Below the pieces are notes generated by a model. The model ran no database searches. It was not told where the DNA came from and saw only the letters and a program-made list of their open reading frames with translations. Shown one piece after another: positions 1 through 9,991 of a stretch of 64,000 bases of DNA. This DNA comes from an uncultured Gammaproteobacteria bacterium. Lineage in GTDB: Bacteria; Pseudomonadota; Gammaproteobacteria; Pseudomonadales; Pseudohongiellaceae. Made by a program: the position numbers and the translations under genes. The stretch is taken from positions 1-64,000 of the forward strand of contig CAJWGN010000003.1 of the NCBI GenBank assembly GCA_913031035.1, in the 5' to 3' direction. Numbering within the stretch: position 1 is the first letter of the stretch; the number at the start of each line of letters is the position of its first letter.

Positions 1-399
1 GCGGAAATCCCCGCAGCCAATGGCCAAGGTAATGCCCGCAGCATTGTCAGAGCGCAAACCGCCATGGCGAATGGCGGAGTCGCCTTTGGTAAAACGCTGA
101 TGTCAGAAGCCGGCACAAGACGAATCTTCGAACAACAATCTAAAGGGCGGGACTTAGTATTAGGAGTCCCCATTGTTTTTGGCATGGGTTATGGACTAAA
201 TAGTGACAAGGTACCCATTAGCCCAAACAAAAACACTTGTTACTGGGGTGGCTGGGGCGGCTCATCTGTGGTGATTGATCAAGACGAAGGGCTGTGTTTT
301 TCTTACGTGATGAATCGAATGGAGTCAGGTCTGTTAGGTGACCCTCGAGGAGCAGGGCTGGCCGCGGCCATGTATGCTTCGCAGATTAGAGGGCAGTAA
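1..399 (+). CDS. C-terminal part of a beta-lactamase-family serine hydrolase (5' truncated by window edge)
   Basis: Open reading frame runs from base 1 in frame 1; C-terminal GMGYGL...YWGGWGGSSVVIDQDEGLCFSYVMNRM resembles class C/EstB-type hydrolases. Confidence 0.75.
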   Translation, partial: AEIPAANGQGNARSIVRAQTAMANGGVAFGKTLMSEAGTRRIFEQQSKGRDLVLGVPIVFGMGYGLNSDKVPISPNKNTCYWGGWGGSSVVIDQDEGLCFSYVMNRMESGLLGDPRGAGLAAAMYASQIRGQ

Positions 400-612
400 A
401 TAAGGAAACAGGTAAGGGTGTTCTGTTAACTTAATAAAATAACTATTCTGATGCCAAGCTTAATTTATTAGCTTATCAGTGCTCCAAAGCGTTTCATCTG
501 ACCCCTCTCTTTATTTTTCTAAGGGGGGCTGCAGCCGTATTTTCACTTCGACCCTGCTTACTTTCTCATTCTGTCTTTTTACTCATGCCTGACCTTTTTG
601 TTCTTACTTGTC

Positions 613-2184
613 TTAGTTAGGGATATCGGCATCTTGAGCTTCCCGAATGATCTCGGCGCCATCTTGATCTAACAGAAACCCTAGAGAGACAAGCTCCCTG
701 ACGCTGTTCATGACAGCGTTAACATAGGCGCTGTGTGTTGGATAAAGCTCCTTTAGTTTTTCAGGGCTAAAAGGTATTTCATGGCCGGCAATACGGCAGA
801 AGGATTCTCCGGTGGAGTTGCCGTTCCATGTGCTAGTGGCTACATCCACATAGGGTGAACGGAGGCCGCCGATGACATTGCCGTGTTCATCTAGCACGGG
901 CTGGCCATCGACTACTTGAATCAGATCAGCCCGGGGTGGGGCGATATCATTGCGCGCCCATTGATCCAACCAAACCAGGGCGGTATTGAATGCCAGTCTG
1001 TTTGGAAAGCGACTACGTGGGCCTTCATTGCAAGCTAAGGGGGGCACTGCACGGCCGGCTTTTAAAAGATCTGCAGGCTTTGCTCCCCAGTAAAGCTCAT
1101 CCGGTGATGCATGGCCGGAGCCAGCTACCTCATAGCGTCGGAATTGATTGCTTGGGGAATCACTGTCCGCCTGCCTGCTGGCAATACCAAACAAGTAGTC
1201 AGACTGACTCATAATATGAATGACCGGTACGCCCGCATTTTCAATGGGTCGGCGCGGATCATCCCTAGCTATTCTTGGGGCGCATTGATTAATTGACGAG
1301 GGGCCGCTGGACACGGCAACCAGATAGCCGTCAAACAGTGACGTGCCTCGTGCCTTGATTACTTCTGGATGAATGGCATTGATATAGGTGTAAAGAAAAC
1401 TACCGGTCTGTGAATAACCCCAAGCGTAGAGCTTATCTGCGATGCTCTCCGAGGAGTTATAGCGAAACGGATTTGCGCTGTCGGCGCTGCGTAGCCAAGA
1501 GCCTACTTGGGTATGAATATCCCATATTAATCCGTTTTCGTTGGCTTGTGTGGTGTCTCTGCTAACTTCACAGTTCAGCGGGTCGCTAGCAGCCAGAGGG
1601 TTCGCCCAAGATAAAGGCGCGTATCGTTGGGCATCGAATTGCTTTAATGTCTCCACCGCAATTGGTTTGGCCGTTATGCCTACCCAGGCATCGCCGTTTC
1701 GCAGTATCTGTTTATGAGAAATTGCCCACGCTATATTGAGATCAAATAGGTTGGACGGGTTAAGCATCTCGACGATGACGTTACCACTGAAGCGGGCTGC
1801 GTTTACTGGGCGGCGAATCAGCAGGCGAGTTGTATAGGGAACATCCGGGGTGCGAATTTCTAATTTACCGCGCTCTGGCCAATCATAAACGTTGGCGTTA
1901 CCGCTGATAAAAAATTCTTCTTCGACGTATCCAAATTCCGCCATATTCTGTGGCTGCAAAGTATGTCCAGCAGCCCCAAAGGGATGAGATTCAGGTGTAA
2001 CCGGCACGGGTCCGGTAACCTGCGTGGAGGCAGATGTATAGTTTGCAGAGTTTTGTGGCTGGGAGTAAAGTGTTGCACAGTGCAGCGTTAGCGAGAGGAG
2101 TCCTGCCAGGCTTAATAACCTCCCAGCAGCTTTTGTGCCTCCTAACTTGGATAGTGTGCTTGCAGATGAATGCAATAATCCCAT
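613..2184 (-). CDS. Secreted alpha/beta hydrolase-domain protein (Abhydrolase_10-like)
   Basis: 523 aa ORF; N-terminal hydrophobic signal; GNVIVEMLNPSNLFDLNIAWAISHKQILRNGDAWVGITAKP and AWGYSQTGSFLYTYIN motifs. Confidence 0.7.
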   Translation of the reverse strand: MGLLHSSASTLSKLGGTKAAGRLLSLAGLLSLTLHCATLYSQPQNSANYTSASTQVTGPVPVTPESHPFGAAGHTLQPQNMAEFGYVEEEFFISGNANVYDWPERGKLEIRTPDVPYTTRLLIRRPVNAARFSGNVIVEMLNPSNLFDLNIAWAISHKQILRNGDAWVGITAKPIAVETLKQFDAQRYAPLSWANPLAASDPLNCEVSRDTTQANENGLIWDIHTQVGSWLRSADSANPFRYNSSESIADKLYAWGYSQTGSFLYTYINAIHPEVIKARGTSLFDGYLVAVSSGPSSINQCAPRIARDDPRRPIENAGVPVIHIMSQSDYLFGIASRQADSDSPSNQFRRYEVAGSGHASPDELYWGAKPADLLKAGRAVPPLACNEGPRSRFPNRLAFNTALVWLDQWARNDIAPPRADLIQVVDGQPVLDEHGNVIGGLRSPYVDVATSTWNGNSTGESFCRIAGHEIPFSPEKLKELYPTHSAYVNAVMNSVRELVSLGFLLDQDGAEIIREAQDADIPN

Positions 2185-2797
2185 AAATTTCTACCTGATT
2201 AATTTTTGTTATTGGGTCTGCAGGTTCGGCAGCTAGGCTAAGCTTAAGTAGCTTCCAAGAGAAAAACAAACGTTATTTGGCCGGTAGGGGCCTGATAAGT
2301 TAGCTGCTTCGATTCAGAAATCCTGTATCACAAACCACTATATGGCCATCCCCCTTTCCTCAGTAAAAGATACGCTGTTCGGCATTTCGCAAGCTCTGCA
2401 TTAAAGCCAGCTTGCGCTGTAAGATAAAACTTAAATAAATTGGAATTACTGTCCAAAAATATGCGCGTCCGTTTTATAGCTGTATGCGTTGGGTGCAAGC
2501 TCAGGGCAATGGTAGGTAACAAATTGCTAATAGCTGGTGCTGATAGTGAAGGGTGCCAGAGAGTGTTTTTTTAGCCCTTATAGTTTTACTCGAAGGAATT
2601 AGGAGTTTTATATTCCGCCTGAATTCAGAGCTAGCAGCGGATCAAAAGGTAGCCCGTTGGTGGCGTTGGGCTTTGCCGGGTTATAACAGTTTAGGTTTGC
2701 AGCTTCGGGGCTTAGACAGTGCCGGGAGACAGCCAACTTTGGAGCTGTTCAGCTGGATTCTTCAGATTTATAAATGTACCGAACTGTTAGCGCAAGC

Positions 2798-4336
2798 TTA
2801 ACGCCGCAGCACTTGTCCCGATCTAGCCCCGGTAGGTTCGCCTTTATCAAGGACGAGCACACCGTTAACCCATACTTTTTCTACGCCGCTGGAAAGCACC
2901 TGCCCGTCTCTTATGCTCGCATGGTCTTGCATAGTCTCAGGATCGAAAAGAACTAGGTCGGCTTTGAACCCAGGTTGAATAATGCCTCTATCGGTAAAGC
3001 CCATATGCAGGGCCGCCCTTGATGTCATCGCTTCGACTGCCTTCTCGACACTTAACACGCTGCTGCCGCGAACATAGTTCGCGAATATTCTGGGGAAAGT
3101 GCCGTAGCCTCGCGGATGCCCCTGAAACCCTCCATCGCTTGAGATATTGATATGCGGCCATTGAGCGAACGTTTCAATATCTCTTTCACTCATGGATCTT
3201 CCCATGATCGATTCGGCTGACCTGTCATCGTTTGCCGCTGACCAGATCTGGGCCTCTTTCATTAAGTTTGACAGAGTCTGCACTTCAGTTGTACCTCGCA
3301 GAAGCGCAATCTCAGCAACCGATTTGTTCACATAGCTAGGGTCAGGTTCGAAGTGAGTAAAAATAATCCCATTGGCAGGAGTTAGTTCGTCTAGGACGTA
3401 TTTTATCTCCTCCAAATCGTCCGCATCTCGATTAGGCAGTAGCACCCAGATGGTGGACTGCCAGTATTCGTAAGGATAGAGATCGGCAGTGATGTCTATT
3501 CCTTCCGCCCGAGCCCCATTAAGTAACCCAAGCATACGCTCAGATTGACCCCATAGGCCCTTCGCTGCGAGCTTAATATGTGACACTTGCACCGGCATGC
3601 CGGTTTCCCTGCCAATGTTTATAATCTCATCGACTGCGTCCCAGACGAAACGATCTTCAGAGCGCATATGAGAGATGTATCTGCCGCCGATCTTAGCTGT
3701 GTCTTTCGCGAGGGTGAGCACTTCCTCGCGGGTAGAGTACAGACCGGGCTCATACTCCAATCCGGTAGAGAGTCCTAGCGCTCCTGAGTCCATCTCAGAT
3801 TTAAGCAGCGCTTGCATGGCGGCGATCTCTGCGCTGCTTGCCTGTTGATTGGCATTCTGGCCCATCACCTCCTCGCGCAGTGTATTGTGCCCGACATAGG
3901 AGGCGAAATTAACGGCGCTGGGATTCGCATCAAAATCGTCAAACAAGTTTTGCAGGGGCAGAGAGTGGCCCCCATCCTGGCCGAATACCGAAGTTGTTAT
4001 GCCTTGGGTTAATAGCGGCAGAGCATCTCGATTATCAGCGAGTCCAACATCGTGATGACTATGTGTATCGATAAAGCCGGGTGCAATAACTAGGCCGCCG
4101 GCATCGATAATCTGTTCACCCTCTAAAGCTTCCAACGCACCGATGGCGACAATGTATTGGTCTTTAATTCTCACTGCGCCGGTGCTCCTTAGCCCTCCTG
4201 TGCCATCCACAATAATGGCGTTTTTGATAAGAATGCTTGAAGAATTTAAGGAGGGCGCTGTGGTAAATTGCGAACAGCCGCTTATGAGTAAAGCGCAAAG
4301 TAAGCATAGCCAATTGCAGGGTGGTTTGTTGTGCAT
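2798..4336 (-). CDS. Lipoprotein N-acyl-D-amino-acid deacylase / D-aminoacylase-family amidohydrolase
   Basis: 512 aa ORF; lipobox LISGC at N-terminus; IDTHSHHD metal motif; GLSTGLEYEPG; C-terminal GFKADLVLFDPETM. Confidence 0.85.
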   Translation of the reverse strand: MHNKPPCNWLCLLCALLISGCSQFTTAPSLNSSSILIKNAIIVDGTGGLRSTGAVRIKDQYIVAIGALEALEGEQIIDAGGLVIAPGFIDTHSHHDVGLADNRDALPLLTQGITTSVFGQDGGHSLPLQNLFDDFDANPSAVNFASYVGHNTLREEVMGQNANQQASSAEIAAMQALLKSEMDSGALGLSTGLEYEPGLYSTREEVLTLAKDTAKIGGRYISHMRSEDRFVWDAVDEIINIGRETGMPVQVSHIKLAAKGLWGQSERMLGLLNGARAEGIDITADLYPYEYWQSTIWVLLPNRDADDLEEIKYVLDELTPANGIIFTHFEPDPSYVNKSVAEIALLRGTTEVQTLSNLMKEAQIWSAANDDRSAESIMGRSMSERDIETFAQWPHINISSDGGFQGHPRGYGTFPRIFANYVRGSSVLSVEKAVEAMTSRAALHMGFTDRGIIQPGFKADLVLFDPETMQDHASIRDGQVLSSGVEKVWVNGVLVLDKGEPTGARSGQVLRR

Positions 4337-4478
4337 TAGGTTATTTCCCGGTTCGGTTGAATCTCAAATTTATAATGTTAACTGGCAGTCATCCCACAGT
4401 TTGAGCGAGGATGGGCTCTTTGATTAGGAGCGGTGTGCCCAAGACTGTCTGATTTCGCGAGTCGATCTCTATTCCTTT

Positions 4479-4950
4479 TTAAGCCATTCTCATACGCTGC
4501 GCAATCTTTGGCCCTAGTGCTGTCACCAAGCTTGTCCAATTTGCATAGATTCTTGTTCAAGCTGAGCAGAACTTCGATAGATTTTTTGCCTATTTCGGTT
4601 TCATAGATATCGAGGAGCCCTTGAATTTCTGCAAGCGTGAAATACTTGTCATAAAGTGGAAAGAATAGGTTTTCAATAGACCCGCTGGCCGTCTCCGCAG
4701 CCATCACCACCTGAACTTCTTTGGTGACGATTACAAGCGCTCTGGGGTGGATATCGGGGCAGGTTTGCTGAAGTACCGTTGTCATCTGTTATGTCATGGC
4801 TTGTCCGAATTGCTCGCCAACTTGCAACGCGCCGGTGACTCTCATTAGCTCTTCAATTGCTGCCTGTTTGTCTGGGTCGATGGCTGAGTCTTGCGCTGTA
4901 GCGGGGAGAGTCAGTAGGGCTAGGATTAGCAAAATAAACGGTTTGGTCAT
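4479..4950 (-). pseudogene. Decayed DUF2059-family secreted protein gene
   Basis: ATG at 4950 gives signal peptide MTKPFILLILALLTLPATAQ...GEQFGQAMT, then in-frame TAA (4791-4789), then QMTTVLQQ...LFFPLYDKYFTLAEIQGLLDIYETEIGKKSIEVLLS; homology-like continuation then changes frame to EQESMQIGQAW and again to VTALGPKIAQRMRMA-stop. Confidence 0.75.
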
Positions 4951-4970
4951 TGGGAAGCCTCTTTTGACGG

Positions 4971-5009
4971 GTTCTATTGGCCTGTTCTATTGACCCGTTC
5001 TACCGATCT
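4971..5009. repeat. 3 x 13-bp degenerate tandem repeat (GTTCTATTGGCCT / GTTCTATTGACCC / GTTCTACCGATCT)
   Basis: Read directly; exact 13-bp period, with a partial fourth unit GTTTTCAGTC. Confidence 0.8.
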
Positions 5010-5611
5010 GTTTTCAGTCTATATCTACTGACACAGAATCACCATGAGAATAGGGGTGGGTCAACTTGACTAAAAGCGCCGATAGATTATCTCCGGTAAA
5101 TGAATTAGCGCTCTGGGTGGGCCTTTTCTGCAGTAACTGCGTCAGCTAACTGCTATAAATGGCGATAGCTCATGGCTCTACTAGAGTGCTCTGATTGGTA
5201 ATGTAGAGCTTGGGCCTCAATAACTGCTCCAATGATTCCTGAGGTGAACTCGACTATGAACCGAGTTTTGCGTCGTTAATGGATAGCAGTCAGAGTAAGT
5301 ACTCTACCGCCTTGCCTGACCCAGCCAAGAAGTTTCAACATCCGAATCTCCTCTGACTTGGGCAGCGGTTACTAACCGGTTACCATGTATGTCATCTCGG
5401 AGCCGCGACCTGTTTACCTCGTCAATTGAGGTTTCATAACTAAAAGAATAATGACAAGAATCATTCATCAGCTCATGCAAGGAATAGACGGCCGAGTTCG
5501 GGAAAGGTCAGTCACGTCGTTAATTTTCGCTATGACGCGCGCTACAGTGCAAACGTTTAACTAACACTATCAAAAGTCGCAAACTGCCTCGGCGGTTTCA
5601 AGGAACAAGGA

Positions 5612-7111
5612 ATGCAAGAACCAACCGCTCCATTTTGTTTTAGCAACAGTTACGCTGAAGAACTGCTAGATTTCTACGTCGAGTGTCAGCCGATGGCTGT
5701 TCAGGAGCCAGAACTGCTGCAATTCAACGCCTCACTCGCCACCGAACTTGGATTAGGTCTAGAGGCGCTGGTCTCACAGGACTTGGCTCAGGTTTTCTCG
5801 GGACAGACATTGCTGGATGGCTCTCGCCCGCTCGCACAAGCCTATGCTGGGCATCAGTTTGGCGGATTCTCCCCTCAGTTGGGTGACGGACGCGGCTTGC
5901 TGTTGGGTGAGGTGGCAGGGTCCAATGGAGATCGCAGGGACATTGCTTTAAAAGGTTCCGGGCCGACGGCGTTTTCTCGCGGCGGCGACGGTAAGGCGGC
6001 GGTTGGAGCGGTACTGCGTGAATACCTGATCGGGGAGGCAATGCACTGTCTTGGTATTCCGACCACGCGTGCCTTGGCGGCGGTTGCCACAGGCGAATTA
6101 GTGTATCGCGAGCGACCTTTGCCCGGGGCGATCCTTACTCGCGTCGCTGCCAGCCATATTCGCGTTGGAACATTTCAGTTTTTTGCAGCACGGCAGCGAT
6201 GGGATCAGGTTCGTCAGTTGGCCAACTATGCTATCGAGCGGCACGATCCGCAGATCAGTGCCGACAACGATAATGATCCCGACCGTTATCTAGCGCTCCT
6301 GCAAGAGGTCTCCGAACGTCAAGCCGCTTTGATCGCGAATTGGATGCTGGTTGGGTTCATTCACGGTGTTATGAACACCGACAACATGGCTATCTCTGGT
6401 GAGACGATTGACTATGGTCCTTGCGCTTACATGGAATCTTTTAGCCCGGATGCAGTATTCAGTTCGATTGATCAACAAGGGCGCTACGCCTATAAAAATC
6501 AGCCGCAGATAGCTCAGTGGAATTTGACTCGATTGGCCGAGACATTGCTTCCGTTGATTGATGAAGACGATCCTGAGGGCGCCGTCCCGAAAGTGGAAGC
6601 GATCCTGAACGATTTTATACCTCACTATGAAAAGCTATGGTTAGCTGGTGCGCAAAACAAACTAGGATTAGAAAACCCCAGTTCGGATATCGACGGCGAC
6701 AAGTTGCTGGTGAAGGATTGGCTGAATTTGCTGAAGGTGCACTCGGTTGACTACACGCTGGCGTGGCGAAGGCTTGCGGACGCCGCTGATGGTAATTTGC
6801 AAAAACTTGAAGCGTTGTTTCCTGCCGGAGATATACTCGCTGACTGGCTAGCTCGCTGGCATCAAAGGACTGCCCAGCAGTCTGCATCGGACACGGCTGA
6901 GAGAATGCGTTCGGTTAACCCAATCTACATCCCGCGTAACCATTTGGTAGAAGAAGCTTTAGATGCAGCATCTGAGGGTGACTTGGCGCCATTCGAGGAA
7001 TTGCTTGCGGTGCTTAAAACTCCCTTTGAAGAGAGGCCAACGCTTTCGCGCTACGCGACACCGGCGCCTAAAGAGTTTATGGACCAGTATGAGACATTCT
7101 GCGGCACTTAG
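5612..7111 (+). CDS. selO: Protein adenylyltransferase SelO (YdiU/UPF0061 family)
   Basis: QAYAGHQFGGFSPQLGDGRGLLLGEV, DIALKGSGPTAFSRGGDGKAAVGAVLREYLIGEAMHCLGIPTTRALA; C-terminal FCGT. Confidence 0.95.
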   Translation: MQEPTAPFCFSNSYAEELLDFYVECQPMAVQEPELLQFNASLATELGLGLEALVSQDLAQVFSGQTLLDGSRPLAQAYAGHQFGGFSPQLGDGRGLLLGEVAGSNGDRRDIALKGSGPTAFSRGGDGKAAVGAVLREYLIGEAMHCLGIPTTRALAAVATGELVYRERPLPGAILTRVAASHIRVGTFQFFAARQRWDQVRQLANYAIERHDPQISADNDNDPDRYLALLQEVSERQAALIANWMLVGFIHGVMNTDNMAISGETIDYGPCAYMESFSPDAVFSSIDQQGRYAYKNQPQIAQWNLTRLAETLLPLIDEDDPEGAVPKVEAILNDFIPHYEKLWLAGAQNKLGLENPSSDIDGDKLLVKDWLNLLKVHSVDYTLAWRRLADAADGNLQKLEALFPAGDILADWLARWHQRTAQQSASDTAERMRSVNPIYIPRNHLVEEALDAASEGDLAPFEELLAVLKTPFEERPTLSRYATPAPKEFMDQYETFCGT

Positions 7112-7356
7112 TTTTAAGGGGTAGTACGGAGTTTTAAGCAGTCTCGAACGGCCTCAATTTTCGGGATTGGGGTATGCGGAAAAAGACAACCATTAGGGCT
7201 TTCGTGTTTGCTAGTTGCTGATATGATTAAAGGTAGTAGCCGCTGTATTGCGTGAGAGTAGTTGGACGAGAGTCAGTAGGTGGTCGGTGGTCGAGCAATT
7301 GCTCCGACATCTTGGAGCCTTACAGCATAGTCATTTTCTGCCAGGATGTTGGACCG

Positions 7357-7809
7357 TTAAGCCGCTTGCGCAGTTGCTAGTTTTTGGATCTTACTGATCA
7401 TCGAGCGCAGGCCGTTACCGCGCGTTGGTGAAATATGGCGGAACAAATCTAGCCGTTCAAATAGCTTGTCAATATCCGTTGCCAGCAAATCTGCTGGTGT
7501 GCGGTTGTTCAGCGCCACTAGAATAATCGCTGCTAGTCCGCGCACAATGATGGCGTCGGAATCGATCAACAGAAGAAGTTTACCGCTGTCTTTGTCGTAA
7601 TGGTGGATTAGCCACACCTGGCTCTGGCAGCCGTGAACATAGTTTACTTCTGTGCGCTGGGATTCTGGAAACGGCGGCAACTGCTTGCCCAGATCAATTA
7701 TAAAGGCGTAGCGGTCTTCCCAGTCGTCGAGAAACTCAAAGGCGTCGAAGACATCTTCCAATGTGGTGCTGGTACCCAGCGAGTTGTTGTTAAAATCACT
7801 GGCGTTCAT
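7357..7809 (-). CDS. sufE: Cysteine desulfuration protein SufE
   Basis: MNASDF...DWEDRYAFIIDLGKQLPPFP...VNYVHGCQSQVWL; start overlaps the sufT stop (TAATG); the longer ORF to 7863 is upstream extension. Confidence 0.93.
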   Translation of the reverse strand: MNASDFNNNSLGTSTTLEDVFDAFEFLDDWEDRYAFIIDLGKQLPPFPESQRTEVNYVHGCQSQVWLIHHYDKDSGKLLLLIDSDAIIVRGLAAIILVALNNRTPADLLATDIDKLFERLDLFRHISPTRGNGLRSMISKIQKLATAQAA

Positions 7810-8351
7810 TAAATCATTCCTAGTTCCAGTTTGGCTTCGTCGGAGAGCATGTCTTTGCTCCACAGTGGATCAAAGGTTATTTCTACGGTAACTTTGTCTA
7901 CATTGGGTACGTGTTCTAGCTTAGTTTTTACGTCCATGGCAATCACCGGGCCCATGCCGCAGCCGGCGGCTGTAAGGGTCATGGTAATTTCAACGTGGTT
8001 GCCCACTTCGGGATCTTTCTCTATCTTACAGCTGTAAATCAGGCCCATTTCTACCACGCTGACGGGGATTTCTGGGTCGTAGCAGTTGCCCATGGCTTCC
8101 CACAGCTGATCTTCGTTGACTGAGCCGTCGTCTGTAGCTTCAAAGCTACTGACCTGTGGCTCTTTTCCTAAAGCATCGGCGTCGTAGCCTTCAATGCGCG
8201 CCATATTGCCGTTTACCGCTACGGTATAGGTGCCACCTAGCGACTGGGTGATGCTAATGAAGGAATTCGCCGGAATCATGATTTCCGTACCTGATGGCAC
8301 AAGGAGTGCTTCTACCTCGCGTGTGGTTACTACAACTTCCCGTTCTTCCAT
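7809..8351 (-). CDS. sufT: Fe-S cluster assembly protein SufT (DUF59/MIP18-like)
   Basis: DQLWEAMGNCYDPEIPVSVVEMGLIYSCKI...TLTAAGCGMGPVIAMDVK; in suf operon. Confidence 0.92.
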   Translation of the reverse strand: MEEREVVVTTREVEALLVPSGTEIMIPANSFISITQSLGGTYTVAVNGNMARIEGYDADALGKEPQVSSFEATDDGSVNEDQLWEAMGNCYDPEIPVSVVEMGLIYSCKIEKDPEVGNHVEITMTLTAAGCGMGPVIAMDVKTKLEHVPNVDKVTVEITFDPLWSKDMLSDEAKLELGMI

Positions 8352-8362
8352 CTTCTACTCCG

Positions 8363-8722
8363 TCACGTCACTGTGAAGCTTTCGCCGCAGCCGCATTCTG
8401 CTGTGGCGTTGGGGTTACGAAATTCAAAAGTGGAGTTTACCCCTGCAGTGACAAAATCTATTTCAATACCGTTCACTAGTGGTAAGTGTATGGTTTTTAC
8501 AAACACGTCTACGCCGTCGAGATGAAAAATCTGATCTTCCTTGCTGGATTCTTCCACCCATTGGGTTTCGTACTTGAAGCCGGAGCATCCGCTTTCTCGA
8601 ATCGCTAAGCGAATGCCTAAGGCCTCCGGGTTTTTTTTCAACTGCTTGCGAACGTGCTCGATCGCGCTGGGAGTCATCGTAACTGCAACCGCAGCGGTCG
8701 GATTGAATATTTGAGCTGTCAT
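8363..8722 (-). CDS. sufA: A-type Fe-S scaffold/carrier protein SufA/ErpA family
   Basis: MTAQIFNPTAAVAVTMTPSAIEHVRKQL...IRESGCSGFKYETQW...ECGCGESFTV; start at 8722 preferred over ORF-track start 8812. Confidence 0.88.
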   Translation of the reverse strand: MTAQIFNPTAAVAVTMTPSAIEHVRKQLKKNPEALGIRLAIRESGCSGFKYETQWVEESSKEDQIFHLDGVDVFVKTIHLPLVNGIEIDFVTAGVNSTFEFRNPNATAECGCGESFTVT

Positions 8723-8735
8723 GATTCCACCTCCA

Positions 8736-9986
8736 TTAGGCAAACAGACGTTGTATTTTTTGCAGAGCTGCAAACAGCTGCTCAACTTCTTCCTGCGTAT
8801 TGTAAAACGCAAATGAAGCCCGCGCCGTGCCGGGAAGTCCGTAAAGCTCCATCAAAGGCATGGCACAGAGATGGCCAGTGCGCACGGCTATACCCTGCTG
8901 ATCTAGTAGAGTACCAATATCACTGGGGTGAAGCCCGTCAATTTTGAACGACATTAGCGGCACTTTATTAGCCGCAGTGCCAATTACCGTCATGCCAGGT
9001 ACGCTGGGCACTAGTTCGTTGGCGCGCTGCAGCAGTCCGTTCTCGGCGACTTCCATCGCGCTTCGGTCTAGGTTTGCCAGATAATCAATAGCTGCGCCTA
9101 ATCCGACGGCCTCGCCAATAGCCGGTGTGCCAGCTTCGAATTTGTAGGGCAGTGTGTTGTACGTGGTGCCTGCAAAACTAACCTTTTCTATCATTTCGCC
9201 GCCGCCTTGCCAGGGGGGCATGGCTTCCAGCAATTCAACTTTGCCGTACAGCACGCCAATGCCAGTGGGACCGAACAGCTTGTGGGCTGAAAACACGTAG
9301 AAATCGCAATCCAGCGCCGTAACGTCGGGCTGAAAATGTGGTACCGCTTGAGCGCCGTCGATCAGCGTGATCACCCCATGAGCTTTGGCTTTAGCTACCA
9401 TCTCGGCAACTGGGTTTATGGTGCCCAAAACATTGGAGACGTGTGTGATGGCGAGTATGCGGGTGCGCTCACTGAGTAGCGAGTCGTAAGACTCCATATC
9501 CAACTCGCCATTTGGGGTGAGTTCAATGGGGACTACCTTGGCGCCTGTGCGCTCGGCCAGCATCTGCCACGGTACAATATTGGCGTGGTGTTCCATCTGA
9601 CTTAGTAAGATTTCATCACCTGGCTTGAGCTGCGCTGCGAGGCCATGGGCGACTAAATTGATCGCTTCAGTGGTGCCCCGAGTCCATATGATCTGTTGTG
9701 CACTGGCTGCGTTCAGAAACTGCTGGACCTTGATGCGGGCGCCTTCAAAAGCGTCGGTGGCGCGGTCACCTAGGGTGTGAGCGCCGCGATGTACATTGGA
9801 GTGCATTTCTCGGTAGTAGCTGTCCATAGCCTGCAAAACCGCTTCTGGGCGTTGCGACGAGGCGCCGTTGTCCAAGTATACCAATGGTTTGCCATTCACC
9901 TGCTGGGAGAGTATCGGAAAATCTCCACGTACCGCCTGAACGTCAAACAACGGCTGGGTGGTCTGTGCTACGGATGCAGTATTCAT
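8736..9986 (-). CDS. sufS: SufS-type cysteine desulfurase
   Basis: VYLDNGASSQRPEAVL, ITHVSNVLGTINPV, FSAHKLFGPTGIGVLYGK, VRTGHLCAMPLM. Confidence 0.96.
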   Translation of the reverse strand: MNTASVAQTTQPLFDVQAVRGDFPILSQQVNGKPLVYLDNGASSQRPEAVLQAMDSYYREMHSNVHRGAHTLGDRATDAFEGARIKVQQFLNAASAQQIIWTRGTTEAINLVAHGLAAQLKPGDEILLSQMEHHANIVPWQMLAERTGAKVVPIELTPNGELDMESYDSLLSERTRILAITHVSNVLGTINPVAEMVAKAKAHGVITLIDGAQAVPHFQPDVTALDCDFYVFSAHKLFGPTGIGVLYGKVELLEAMPPWQGGGEMIEKVSFAGTTYNTLPYKFEAGTPAIGEAVGLGAAIDYLANLDRSAMEVAENGLLQRANELVPSVPGMTVIGTAANKVPLMSFKIDGLHPSDIGTLLDQQGIAVRTGHLCAMPLMELYGLPGTARASFAFYNTQEEVEQLFAALQKIQRLFA

Positions 9987-9991
9987 ACCCG

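Noticed and set aside
2553-2801. 82-aa plus-strand ORF between the alpha/beta hydrolase and D-aminoacylase genes
   Set aside because: No start context or recognisable motif; probably chance in a 600-bp intergenic gap
4378-4785. 135-aa ORF as an intact gene
   Set aside because: Upstream in-frame signal peptide ends at a TAA, and the C-terminal part is out of frame relative to the family-like sequence; treated as part of a pseudogene
5440-5472. Fur-box-like AATAATGACAAGAATCATT upstream of selO
   Set aside because: Only a partial match to the 19-bp Fur consensus, ~140 bp from the gene; not enough to call
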